From Luteococcus peritonei (GTDB lineage Bacteria > Actinomycetota > Actinomycetes > Propionibacteriales > Propionibacteriaceae): a stretch of DNA of 64,000 nt. How positions within the stretch are numbered: position 1 is the first letter of the stretch; each line of letters starts with the position of its first letter. Below are positions 16,595-24,425 of this stretch, piece by piece. The translations under genes were made by a program, and so were the position numbers. The stretch covers positions 62,001-126,000 of the forward strand of contig NZ_BAAAIX010000009.1 in the NCBI RefSeq assembly GCF_039526385.1, in the 5' to 3' direction. The notes below the pieces were generated by a model. The model was given only the letters and a program-made list of their open reading frames with translations, had not been told where the DNA came from and did no database searches.

Positions 16595-18738
16595 TGAGCT
16601 ATCCCTTCACCGCCATCGTCGGCTGCGAGAGCGACGACCTGGAACCGATGGGCCTGGCCCTGGTGCTCACCACCATCAGCCCCGCCATCGGCGGCGTGCT
16701 GGTGCGCGGTGAGAAGGGCACCGCCAAGTCCACCGCCGTGCGCGCCCTGGCCGCCGTGCTGCCCCCGCTCGAGGTCTACGAGGGCGACCGGTTCAGCATC
16801 GACCCGGCCGATCCGCGGGCCAGTTCCCCCGACGGTCCCTTCGACGCCACCACGCCCCGCGCCCGTCGAGCCGTGCGGCTGGTGGAGCTGCCGGTGGGGG
16901 CCACCGAGGACCGGGTGCTCGGCTCGATCCAGCTGCAGAGCGCGCTGGCGGCCGGCCGCGTCGAGTACGAGCCCGGCCTGCTGGCCCGCGCCCACCGCGG
17001 CATCCTCTACGTCGACGAGGTGAACCTGCTGCACGACCACCTGGTCGACCTGCTGCTCGACGCCGCCGCCATGGGCACCTCCACCGTGGAGCGCGACGGC
17101 ATCTCCATCACCCATGCCGCCCGCTTCGTGCTGATCGGCACCATGAACCCCGAGGAGGGCGAGCTGCGGCCCCAGCTGCTGGACCGCTTCGGCCTCACCG
17201 TCGAGGTGGCCGCCCCGCGTGACTGGGAGCGTCGCGCGGAGGTGGTGCGCCGCCGGATGGCCCACGACGACGACCCCGAGGCCTTCGCCGAGCGCTACCG
17301 CGCCAGCGACGAGGAACTCACCCGACGGGTCACCGAGGCCATGGACCGGGTGCACCGGGTGCGGCTGGGCAGTGCCGCGCTGCGCAAGATCGCCGAGGTC
17401 TGCGCCGCCTTCGAGGTGGACGGGCTGCGCGCCGACATCGTCACCGCCCGCACCGCCGTCGCCCACGCCGCCTGGCAGGGCCGCGAGGAGGTGACCCGCG
17501 CCGACATCCGGCAGGCCGCCCTGCTCGCCCTGCCGCACCGGCGCCGCCGCAATCCCTTCGACGCCCCCGGCCTGGACACCGACCTGCTGGACCAGCTGCT
17601 GGGCGACGAGCTGCCGCCCGATGACGACCCCAGCGACCCCGAGCCCCCGGAGCAGGGCCCGGACGGCGGCCCCGAGGACGGTCCCGACCAGGGCCCGGAG
17701 CAGCCCGCCGAGCCCGACGACGCTCAGGAGCAGACCTCGGGCGAGCCCCAGGACCCTTCTGCTGCCCACGACCCCGGAAATCGACCGCTCGACGGGCGCG
17801 ACCAGCCCGAGGCCCGCGAGGAGCCGGGCGAGCCGCAGGATCGAGAGGTCGAAAACCGGGGCGAGCAGGAGCGGCCCGCCGTGGGGCTGGCCCCGGAACG
17901 GGTGGACCGGGCCGGCCGCCCCAGCCCGCGGCCCCGGCTGCTGACCGTTCGGGGACTGGGGGAGGGGGCCTCGGGGCGTCGCAGCCGCGCGGTCACCAGT
18001 GACGGCCGACGGGTCGGTGCCCGCCGCCCCGACACCGGCCCCGGTTCGCTGCACCTGGTGGAGACGCTGCGCGCCGCGGCCGGTGAGCAGGGCAACCGCC
18101 GCGCTCCCGGCCCCGGCCGGCTGGAGCTGCGGGGCGAGGACCTGCGGCTGGCGGTGCGCGAGGGGCGCGAGGCCAACCTGGTGCTCTTCTGCGTCGACGC
18201 CTCCGGCTCGATGGCCGCCCGCAAGCGGATGGTGCAGGTGAAGACCGCCATCCTCAGCTTGCTGCTGGACGCCTACCGCCGCCGCGACCGGGTGGGCCTG
18301 GTCACCTTCCGCGGCCAGGGCGCCGACCTGGCGCTGCCGCCCACCCGCAGCATCGACATCGCCGCCACCCGGCTCGACGAACTGCCCGCCGGCGGCCGCA
18401 CCCCGCTGGCCGAGGGGCTGCTGGAGGCCGCTCGGGTGCTGCGCCGGGAGAAACTGCGCGATCCCCGCACCCGTCCGCTGCTGGTGGTGGTCACCGACGG
18501 CCGCGCCAACAGCGGCACGGAGGCGGTGGCCCGTGCCCTGCAGGCTGCCGACCACCTGGCCGGCACCGGCATCACCAGCGTCGTGGTGGACGGCGAGGCC
18601 GGCCCGATGCGGCTGGGCCTGGCGCGCCGGCTCGCCGCCCACCTGGGCGCCGAGCACCTGGCCGTGGCCGAGGTCACCGCCGACGCGCTGACCAGCACCG
18701 TCGGGCGCCACACCCGGCCGGTGCCGGCCGCCGGCTGA
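16594..18738 (+). CDS. Fused AAA+/VWA metal chelatase subunit (ChlI-ChlD type), putative cobaltochelatase partner of CobN
   Basis: 714 residues. The AAA+ half has Walker A GEKGTAKST (39-47), Walker B ILYVDEVNLL (137-146) and GTMNPEEGELRPQLLDRFGL. A Pro/Glu/Asp-rich linker covers about 330-450, then an Arg-rich stretch, then a von Willebrand A domain with the MIDAS motif DASGSM at about 534 and TDGRANSGTE. BchI/BchD-like subunits drive insertion of Mg2+ or Co2+ with an H/N subunit. With cbiMNQO upstream and cobN converging, cobalt insertion into the corrin ring is likely. Residues 393-423 are encoded by a palindromic element shared with intergenic copies. Confidence 0.88.
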   Translation: MSYPFTAIVGCESDDLEPMGLALVLTTISPAIGGVLVRGEKGTAKSTAVRALAAVLPPLEVYEGDRFSIDPADPRASSPDGPFDATTPRARRAVRLVELPVGATEDRVLGSIQLQSALAAGRVEYEPGLLARAHRGILYVDEVNLLHDHLVDLLLDAAAMGTSTVERDGISITHAARFVLIGTMNPEEGELRPQLLDRFGLTVEVAAPRDWERRAEVVRRRMAHDDDPEAFAERYRASDEELTRRVTEAMDRVHRVRLGSAALRKIAEVCAAFEVDGLRADIVTARTAVAHAAWQGREEVTRADIRQAALLALPHRRRRNPFDAPGLDTDLLDQLLGDELPPDDDPSDPEPPEQGPDGGPEDGPDQGPEQPAEPDDAQEQTSGEPQDPSAAHDPGNRPLDGRDQPEAREEPGEPQDREVENRGEQERPAVGLAPERVDRAGRPSPRPRLLTVRGLGEGASGRRSRAVTSDGRRVGARRPDTGPGSLHLVETLRAAAGEQGNRRAPGPGRLELRGEDLRLAVREGREANLVLFCVDASGSMAARKRMVQVKTAILSLLLDAYRRRDRVGLVTFRGQGADLALPPTRSIDIAATRLDELPAGGRTPLAEGLLEAARVLRREKLRDPRTRPLLVVVTDGRANSGTEAVARALQAADHLAGTGITSVVVDGEAGPMRLGLARRLAAHLGAEHLAVAEVTADALTSTVGRHTRPVPAAG
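17772..17861. repeat. Palindromic element, in-frame copy inside the chelatase gene
   Basis: Arms 17772-17792 and 17841-17861 pair at 17 of 21 positions. The left arm, CCCCGGAAATCGACCGCTCG plus A, is identical over 21 bases to the reverse complement of the right arm of the intergenic element at 31613-31690. The copy is 90 bp, so it adds 30 codons without changing frame, in the disordered linker. Confidence 0.8.
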
Positions 18739-18757
18739 CCCCGGCCTGAGGCCGGGG
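18739..18757. terminator. Hairpin between the chelatase and cobN genes
   Basis: CCCCGGCC and GGCCGGGG pair around a TGA loop, followed by more G-rich sequence. It sits in the 43-bp gap between the two converging genes and should stop both transcripts. Confidence 0.7.
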
Positions 18758-18781
18758 CCGGGGCCAGGGCCGGGCCGCCTC

Positions 18782-21700
18782 TCAGACCTGGTCGTCCTCC
18801 AGGTCGCCCTCGACGTCCAGGTAGACCTGCTGCATGGCGGCCATCACCTCGGGATCGGGCTTCTCCCACAGGCCGCGCTCGGCGGCCTCGGACAGCTTCT
18901 CGACGATCCCCTGGAGCGCCCACGGGTTGGCATGGCGCATGAAGGCCTGGTTGTCGGCGTCGAGCACGTACTCGTGGGCGAGCTTGTCGTACATCCAGTC
19001 GGGGACCACGCCGGCGGTCGCGTCGAAGCCGAACAGGTAGTCGACGGTGGCCGCCAGCTCGAAGGCCCCCTTGTAGCCGTGCCGCTGCATCGCCGCGATC
19101 CAGCGCGGGTTCACCACCCGGGCGCGGAAGATGCGGTTCGTTTCCTCGCCCAGGGTGCGGGTGCGCACCGCCTCCGGGGCGGTGGAGTCGCCCACATAGG
19201 CCTTCGGCTCCGCCCCGGTCAGCGCACGCACCGTGGCCACCATGCCGCCGTGGTACTGGAAGTAGTCGTCGGAGTCGAGGATGTCGCTCTCGCGGTTGTC
19301 GATGTTCTTCGCCGCCACCTGGATGCGACGGTAGTTGCGCTGCATGTCGTCCTTGGCGGGCGCCCCGTCCAGGTCGCGGCCGTAGGCGAAGCCGCCCCAT
19401 TCGGTGTAGACCTCGGCCAGGTCAGCGTCGTCGCGCCAGCCTCCCGACTCCACCAGCTGCAGGATGCCGGCGCCGTAGCTGCCCGGCTTCGAGCCGAAGA
19501 TCCGGGTGCGGGCGCGCCGCTCGTCGCCGTGCTCGGCCGCATCGGCCAGCATGTGGGCCCGCACGTGGTTCTGCTCGACGGGCTCGTCCAGCTCGGCGAC
19601 CATCCGCACCGCGTCGTCCAGCAGGGCGATGACATGGGGGAAGGCATCGCGGAAGAAGCCCGAGATGCGCACCGTCACGTCGATGCGGGGGCGTCCCAGC
19701 TCCTCCAGGGAGAGCACCTCCAGCCCGATCACACGCCGTGACTGCTCGTCCCAGACCGGCATCACCCCCAGCAGGGCCAGCACCTCGCCGATGTCGTCGC
19801 CGCTGGTGCGCATCGCGCTGGTGCCCCAGACGCTCAGCCCCACCGAGGTGGGGTAGGCGCCGGTCTCGTCCAGGTGGCGCTGCAGCAGCGAGTCGGCCAT
19901 CGCCTGGCCGGTCTGGTGGGCCAGCCGGGAGGGGATCGCCTTCGGGTCGACGGAGTAGAAGTTGCGGCCGGTGGGCAGCACGTTCACCAGCCCGCGCAGC
20001 GGCGAGCCCGAGGGGCCGGCCTCGATGTAGCCGCCGTCGAGGGCGTGCAGCACCTGCCCGATCTCGCGGGTGGTGGCGGCCAGGCGCGGCACCACCTCCG
20101 TGCAGGCGAAGCCCAGCGAGGCCGCGGCACCGGTATTGGGGGCACCGGTGACGGCCTGCACCACCTCCTCGACGCGGGAGGCGTCCCAGCCGGTGTCGGC
20201 GATGCGCTGCACCAGCTCGTGGGCGAGGGCCTCCACCCGGTCGGTCTCCTGGGTGCCGGCGTCGTCGGCCAGGCCGAGTGCGCTGCGGAGCCCGGGCACA
20301 CCGTCGGTGCGGCCGCCGAACATCTGTCCGGCGCGCAGCATGGCGAGCACCAGGTTCACCAGGCCCTCGCCCTCGGGCGCCTGGCCGAGCACGTGCAGGC
20401 CGTCGCGGATCTGCACGTCCTTGATGGCGCACAGGTGGTAGTCGATCTGGCCCACCATGTCGTCGAAGGCCTCGCCCTCGGGGCGGTTCTCGACGCCCAG
20501 GTCCTGGTCCATCCTGGCGGCCCGCAGCAGGGTCCAGATCTCGCCCTGCAGCGCGGGGGCCTTGGCGGGGTCCATGGCGGAGACGTTGCCGTACTCGTCG
20601 AGCAGCTGCTCCAGCCGGGCGATGTCGCCATAGCTCTCGGCGCGCGCCATCGGCGGCACCAGGTGGTCGACGATCGTGGCGTGCGCCCGACGCTTGGCCT
20701 GGGTGCCCTCGCCGGGATCGTTGACCAGGAAGGGGTAGACCAGCGGCATCGAACCCAGCGCCGCGTCCGTGCCGCAGCCGGCCGACAGGGCCGCCTTCTT
20801 GCCGGGCAACCATTCCAGGTTGCCGTGCTTGCCGACGTGGACCACGGCATGGGCGCCGAAGGTCTGCTCCAGCCAGCGGTAGGTGGCGATGTAGTGGTGC
20901 GTGGGGGCCAGGTCCGGGTCGTGGTAGATGGCGATCGCGTTCTCCCCGAAGCCGCGGGGCGGCTGCACCAGGATCGCCACATTGCCGCTCACCAGCGCGG
21001 CGCACACGATGTGCGGCTCGTTGCCGGAGTCGTCGACGTAGAGGGTGCCGGGCGCCTCGCCCCAGGCCTCGGTCATCTGCTCGCGCAGCTGTTCGGGCAG
21101 CTCGCCGAACCACTGCCGGTAGGTGCTGGCCGGGATCCGGACCTGGAAGCCCTCGACCTGCTGCTGGCTCAACCAGTCCGGATCCTGCCCTCCGGCGGCG
21201 ATCAGCGCGTGGATGAAGGCATTGCCGGCGGTGGTGTCCGGGTCCTCACCGTCGACGGGCTCCAGCTCGCCCAGGCCGGGGATGGCGCCGGGCTCGCCCA
21301 GGTCATAGCCGGCCTCGGCCATGGCGCGCAGCAGGCGAATGGTGGACACCGGCGTGTCGAGGCCCACCGCATTGCCGATCCGGGAGTGCTTGGTGGGGTA
21401 GGCGGACAGCACCAGGGCGATGCGTCGTTCGGCGGGCGGGATCTGGCGCAGGCGTGCGTGGTTGACGGCCGTGCGGGCCACCCGGGCGCAGCGTTCCGGA
21501 TCGGCGACGTAGTGGGGCAGGCCGTCCTCGCCGGTCTCCTTGAAGGAGAAGACGGTGGAGATCAGGCGACCGTCGAATTCGGGCACCGCCACCTGCGTGG
21601 CGACGTCGAGCGGGCTCATGCCGTCCTCGGAGGCCTCCCAGTCGGCACGGCTCCAGGTCAGGCACAGGCCCTGGATGATGGGGATGTCGAGGTTGGCCAG

Positions 21701-22450
21701 CTGGTGCACGTCCCAGGCCTCGTCGTCACCGCCGGCCTGCGCCGCGGCGGGCCGGGTGCCGCCCGCGGCCAGCACGGTGGTGACCAGCGCGTCGAGGCTG
21801 CCGAGGTGGGCGAGCAGGTCGTCGGGAGCATCACGCAGGGAGGTGGCGAAGATGGCGACACCGATGCCACCGGCCTGGTCGATCGCCTCGCACAGGGACT
21901 GCACGTAGGCGGTGTTCCCGGCCGCCTGCTGGGCGCGGTAGAAGAGCACGCCGACGCGGGGTCGCACCGGGCTGCCGTCGGCCAGCGTCGCCGCGGGCGC
22001 GGTGGAGGGGTCGGGCGCCGGGCGCTCCAGCTCACCCCAGACGGGCAGCTCGACGGGCGGCTCGAAGCCCTCGCCGGTGAGCAGCAGGGTGTCGCAGAGG
22101 AAGCGGTGCAGGTTGTCGAGGTTCTCGGCCCCGCCCTGGGCCAGGTAGCGGTGGGCCTCGGCGACGACCCGCGGCGGCACATTGCGGCTGAGTTCCATGA
22201 GCTCCGGGTTGGGGGCCTGCTCACCGCCCAGGACCAGCAGGGGCAGGCCGCTGCCGGCGATCTGCTCGAAGCCCGGGCACAGGTCCTGCGGGCCGCCCAG
22301 CAGGCGCACCACGACGATGCTGCAGGCGGCCACCTGCTCGAGGAGCTGCTGGTGGGCAGGCCGGCCCGGGTTGGCCAGCAGCCAGTCGGCGCCGCTGGCG
22401 CGGGCGCTCAGCAGGTCGGTGTCGGACGTGGACAGCAGGGCGATGCGCAC
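18782..22450 (-). CDS. cobN: Cobaltochelatase subunit CobN
   Basis: 1222 residues, close to the usual CobN length. The N-terminal region reads MRIALLSTSDTDLLSARASG, as in CobN/BchH proteins. The core contains HVGKHGNLEWLPGKKAALS, a block conserved in the porphyrin/corrin-binding subunit, and the C-terminal half holds YVGDSTAPEAVRTRTLGEET, GYKGAFELAATVDYLFGFDAT and VLDADNQAFMRHANPWALQG. It binds the corrin and inserts Co2+ with the AAA/VWA partner encoded opposite. The GTG start follows GGGGGAGGAG. A cobalamin riboswitch precedes it. Confidence 0.94.
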   Translation of the reverse strand: MRIALLSTSDTDLLSARASGADWLLANPGRPAHQQLLEQVAACSIVVVRLLGGPQDLCPGFEQIAGSGLPLLVLGGEQAPNPELMELSRNVPPRVVAEAHRYLAQGGAENLDNLHRFLCDTLLLTGEGFEPPVELPVWGELERPAPDPSTAPAATLADGSPVRPRVGVLFYRAQQAAGNTAYVQSLCEAIDQAGGIGVAIFATSLRDAPDDLLAHLGSLDALVTTVLAAGGTRPAAAQAGGDDEAWDVHQLANLDIPIIQGLCLTWSRADWEASEDGMSPLDVATQVAVPEFDGRLISTVFSFKETGEDGLPHYVADPERCARVARTAVNHARLRQIPPAERRIALVLSAYPTKHSRIGNAVGLDTPVSTIRLLRAMAEAGYDLGEPGAIPGLGELEPVDGEDPDTTAGNAFIHALIAAGGQDPDWLSQQQVEGFQVRIPASTYRQWFGELPEQLREQMTEAWGEAPGTLYVDDSGNEPHIVCAALVSGNVAILVQPPRGFGENAIAIYHDPDLAPTHHYIATYRWLEQTFGAHAVVHVGKHGNLEWLPGKKAALSAGCGTDAALGSMPLVYPFLVNDPGEGTQAKRRAHATIVDHLVPPMARAESYGDIARLEQLLDEYGNVSAMDPAKAPALQGEIWTLLRAARMDQDLGVENRPEGEAFDDMVGQIDYHLCAIKDVQIRDGLHVLGQAPEGEGLVNLVLAMLRAGQMFGGRTDGVPGLRSALGLADDAGTQETDRVEALAHELVQRIADTGWDASRVEEVVQAVTGAPNTGAAASLGFACTEVVPRLAATTREIGQVLHALDGGYIEAGPSGSPLRGLVNVLPTGRNFYSVDPKAIPSRLAHQTGQAMADSLLQRHLDETGAYPTSVGLSVWGTSAMRTSGDDIGEVLALLGVMPVWDEQSRRVIGLEVLSLEELGRPRIDVTVRISGFFRDAFPHVIALLDDAVRMVAELDEPVEQNHVRAHMLADAAEHGDERRARTRIFGSKPGSYGAGILQLVESGGWRDDADLAEVYTEWGGFAYGRDLDGAPAKDDMQRNYRRIQVAAKNIDNRESDILDSDDYFQYHGGMVATVRALTGAEPKAYVGDSTAPEAVRTRTLGEETNRIFRARVVNPRWIAAMQRHGYKGAFELAATVDYLFGFDATAGVVPDWMYDKLAHEYVLDADNQAFMRHANPWALQGIVEKLSEAAERGLWEKPDPEVMAAMQQVYLDVEGDLEDDQV

Positions 22451-22477
22451 GGCGGCGTCTCCTCCCCCGGGGTTCTC

Positions 22478-22600
22478 GCCCCGGTACGTGGGTCAGGGAT
22501 CACCCACGGCCAGTGTCTGGCTGCCCCTCGCGGGGTCACAGTGGCGGAACCGCCCCGGACTCTCACCGGGTTCCTGCACCGTGGGCTGGCCCCACCCTAG
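22478..22600 (-). promoter_or_regulatory. Cobalamin riboswitch upstream of cobN
   Basis: On the minus strand the conserved elements appear in order: GGTGCAGGAACCCGGTGAGA then GTCCGG, CCGCCACTGTGACC, and GCCAGACACTGGCC. Downstream, CCGGGG and CCCCGG pair around CGAGAA and end directly at the GGGGGAGGAG ribosome site, so the switch probably hides translation start when cobalamin is bound. Ends are approximate. Confidence 0.93.
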
Positions 22601-22637
22601 CGGGCAGGGACGTCCCCTCGTCGAGCCGTCGGCCTGC

Positions 22638-23483
22638 TCAGGAGACCTTGGTGAGCTCCACCTCGACGAAGGTCTCCGAGGTCTGGCCGCCGGTGAAGAT
22701 GCCGAACAGCGGCATCACGTCGGCATAGTCGCGGCCGTAGCCCACCTCGATGTGCTCCTCGCCGGGCGGGCAGGCGTTGAGCGGGTCGAGGCCCACCCAC
22801 TCGCCGTCCCAGAACTGCAGCCAGGCGTGCAGGTTGGCCGGCTGGGAGACGCCCAGCGGCGGGTCCAGGCTGGGCAGCACGTAGCCGGCGACATAGCGCG
22901 CCGGGATGCCCACGTGGCGCAGCGCCCCGATCACCAGGTGCACCACGTCCTGCACCGACCCGGCGCCCTCCTGCCAGGCCTCGCGGGCCTGTTGGCGGGG
23001 ACGCCCGGCGCCCCAGACGCGGTCGATCCGCTCGCGCACCATCGCCGAGACCACGCGGACGTAGTCGGCAGGATGGTCGTAGACCTCACGCATCTCGGGC
23101 AGCCGCTGGGCCACATCGCCCAGCGTCGTGTACTCGGTGGGCTGCAGGAATTCGCACCAGCGGTCGGCGAGCACCGGGTCGGCCAGGTCCTGCCAGGTCA
23201 GCTGCGGCACGTGCTCCACGACGGGACGGTGCACGTCGACATCGCTGGAGGCGGTGATCATCAGCTGCTCGTGCTGCTCGTGCACCTCGAAGCTGAGCAC
23301 CTGGGTGCCCCAGTAGTCGGTGTGGGCGTGCTGCCAGGCGGTGGGGCTGATGTCCACCTTGTTGCTCATCACCAGCTGCTCGTGGCTGCTCAGCGGCGTC
23401 ATGCGCACCTCGTTGAAGGAGGCCTTGGCGCCCAGCGTGCCGTAGCGGTAGCCGGTGCGGTGGACGATGCGGATCCTGCTCAT
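22638..23483 (-). CDS. Transglutaminase-like protein lacking the catalytic cysteine
   Basis: 281 residues. An N-terminal beta domain starts with IRIVHRTGYRYG and LTPLS-like MTPLSSHEQ, as in the family found beside alpha-E and ATP-grasp genes. The core should carry Cys in a GVCQDFAH motif; here it reads GAGSVQDVVHL, with Val177 at the Cys position. His219 (NLHAWLQ) and Asp233 (GLDPLN) remain. Fold and partners are clear but peptidase or transferase chemistry is doubtful. Its start overlaps the alpha-E stop by 4 bp. I start at the ATG at 23483 rather than further upstream because family likeness begins there. Confidence 0.85.
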   Translation of the reverse strand: MSRIRIVHRTGYRYGTLGAKASFNEVRMTPLSSHEQLVMSNKVDISPTAWQHAHTDYWGTQVLSFEVHEQHEQLMITASSDVDVHRPVVEHVPQLTWQDLADPVLADRWCEFLQPTEYTTLGDVAQRLPEMREVYDHPADYVRVVSAMVRERIDRVWGAGRPRQQAREAWQEGAGSVQDVVHLVIGALRHVGIPARYVAGYVLPSLDPPLGVSQPANLHAWLQFWDGEWVGLDPLNACPPGEEHIEVGYGRDYADVMPLFGIFTGGQTSETFVEVELTKVS

Positions 23484-24424
23484 GCCTGGCCTCCCTGCCA
23501 CTCGGCGACGTCCGAGACCTCGAAGTAGCGCTTGGTGACCGCCTCGCTGATCTGGCGGCAGGCCACCTGCACCAGCTCCATCCGGGCCGGCAGGTCGGTC
23601 AGCAGTGAGTCGGCGGTCTGGAACTCCAGCTCGGCGCGGGCCCGTCCGGCCAGCAGGCTGGCCCGGTCGGTGATGGTGGAGCGGGCCACCTCGGCGCGGT
23701 CCAGCTCGGTCAGCGCCTCCAGCGCGATCCCCAGCGAGTGCACCACCGAGCGCGGGAAGAGCCGGTCCAGCAGCAGGAACTCCGCCGCCGTCACGTCCAC
23801 CTCGTCGCCGCCGTAGTTGCGGATGAAGGCGTGGTGGGCACCGCAGGCGCGCAGCGCATTGCTCCAGGCCACCGTGCTCGACGGGTTCAGCGCCGCCGAG
23901 GCCACCAGGCGGGCGGTCATGTCGGCGCGCTCCAGGCTGCGGCCCAGCCGCAGGAACTGCCAGCCCTCGTCGTGCACCATCGTCTGGTCGGCGATGCCGG
24001 AGATGGTGGCGCAGCGCTCACGGACCTGCTTCAGCGCGGACGTGGGCCGGATCAGCCGGAAGCGGTGCCCGGTGGCCTCCAGGTAGGTGGTGTTGATGCC
24101 CTCCCACATCTCCACGCTCACCGTCTCGCGGGCGCGACGGGCGCTCTCCCGGGCCCCGCCCAGCGCGTAGACGATGGAGCTGACGGTCTGGGGGTCGTAG
24201 CAGAGCTGGGCCAGCACGTACTTCTGGGTCACCCGGTTCTCGCGGATGGCCTCGGAGGCGTCGATGCCCATCACGCCCAGCAGGCCCAGTGCGGTCAGGT
24301 ACTCGTCGGCGGTGGGATCCTCCACCATCTGCTGGATGTGGACGTCCAGGATCCGGCAGGTGTCCTCGGCCCGCTCCAGGTAGCGGCCGATCCAGAACAG
24401 GTTCTCGGCGATCCGGCTCAACAT
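23480..24424 (-). CDS. Alpha-E domain protein
   Basis: 314 residues, nearly all helical. It opens with the diagnostic MLSRIAENLFWIGRYLERAE, and LGRSLERADMTARLV repeats the same pattern in the middle. Alpha-E proteins of unknown activity are found next to circularly permuted ATP-grasp and transglutaminase genes across bacteria, where a peptide- or amide-forming pathway has been predicted. The gene sits one base after the ATP-grasp stop and overlaps the transglutaminase-like gene, so the three are one translation unit. Confidence 0.92.
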   Translation of the reverse strand: MLSRIAENLFWIGRYLERAEDTCRILDVHIQQMVEDPTADEYLTALGLLGVMGIDASEAIRENRVTQKYVLAQLCYDPQTVSSIVYALGGARESARRARETVSVEMWEGINTTYLEATGHRFRLIRPTSALKQVRERCATISGIADQTMVHDEGWQFLRLGRSLERADMTARLVASAALNPSSTVAWSNALRACGAHHAFIRNYGGDEVDVTAAEFLLLDRLFPRSVVHSLGIALEALTELDRAEVARSTITDRASLLAGRARAELEFQTADSLLTDLPARMELVQVACRQISEAVTKRYFEVSDVAEWQGGQA

Positions 24425-24425
24425 G

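Noticed and set aside
18782..22450. Magnesium chelatase H subunit (bacteriochlorophyll) instead of CobN
   Set aside because: There are no other pigment genes, and cobalt transporter genes and cobalamin riboswitches flank it.
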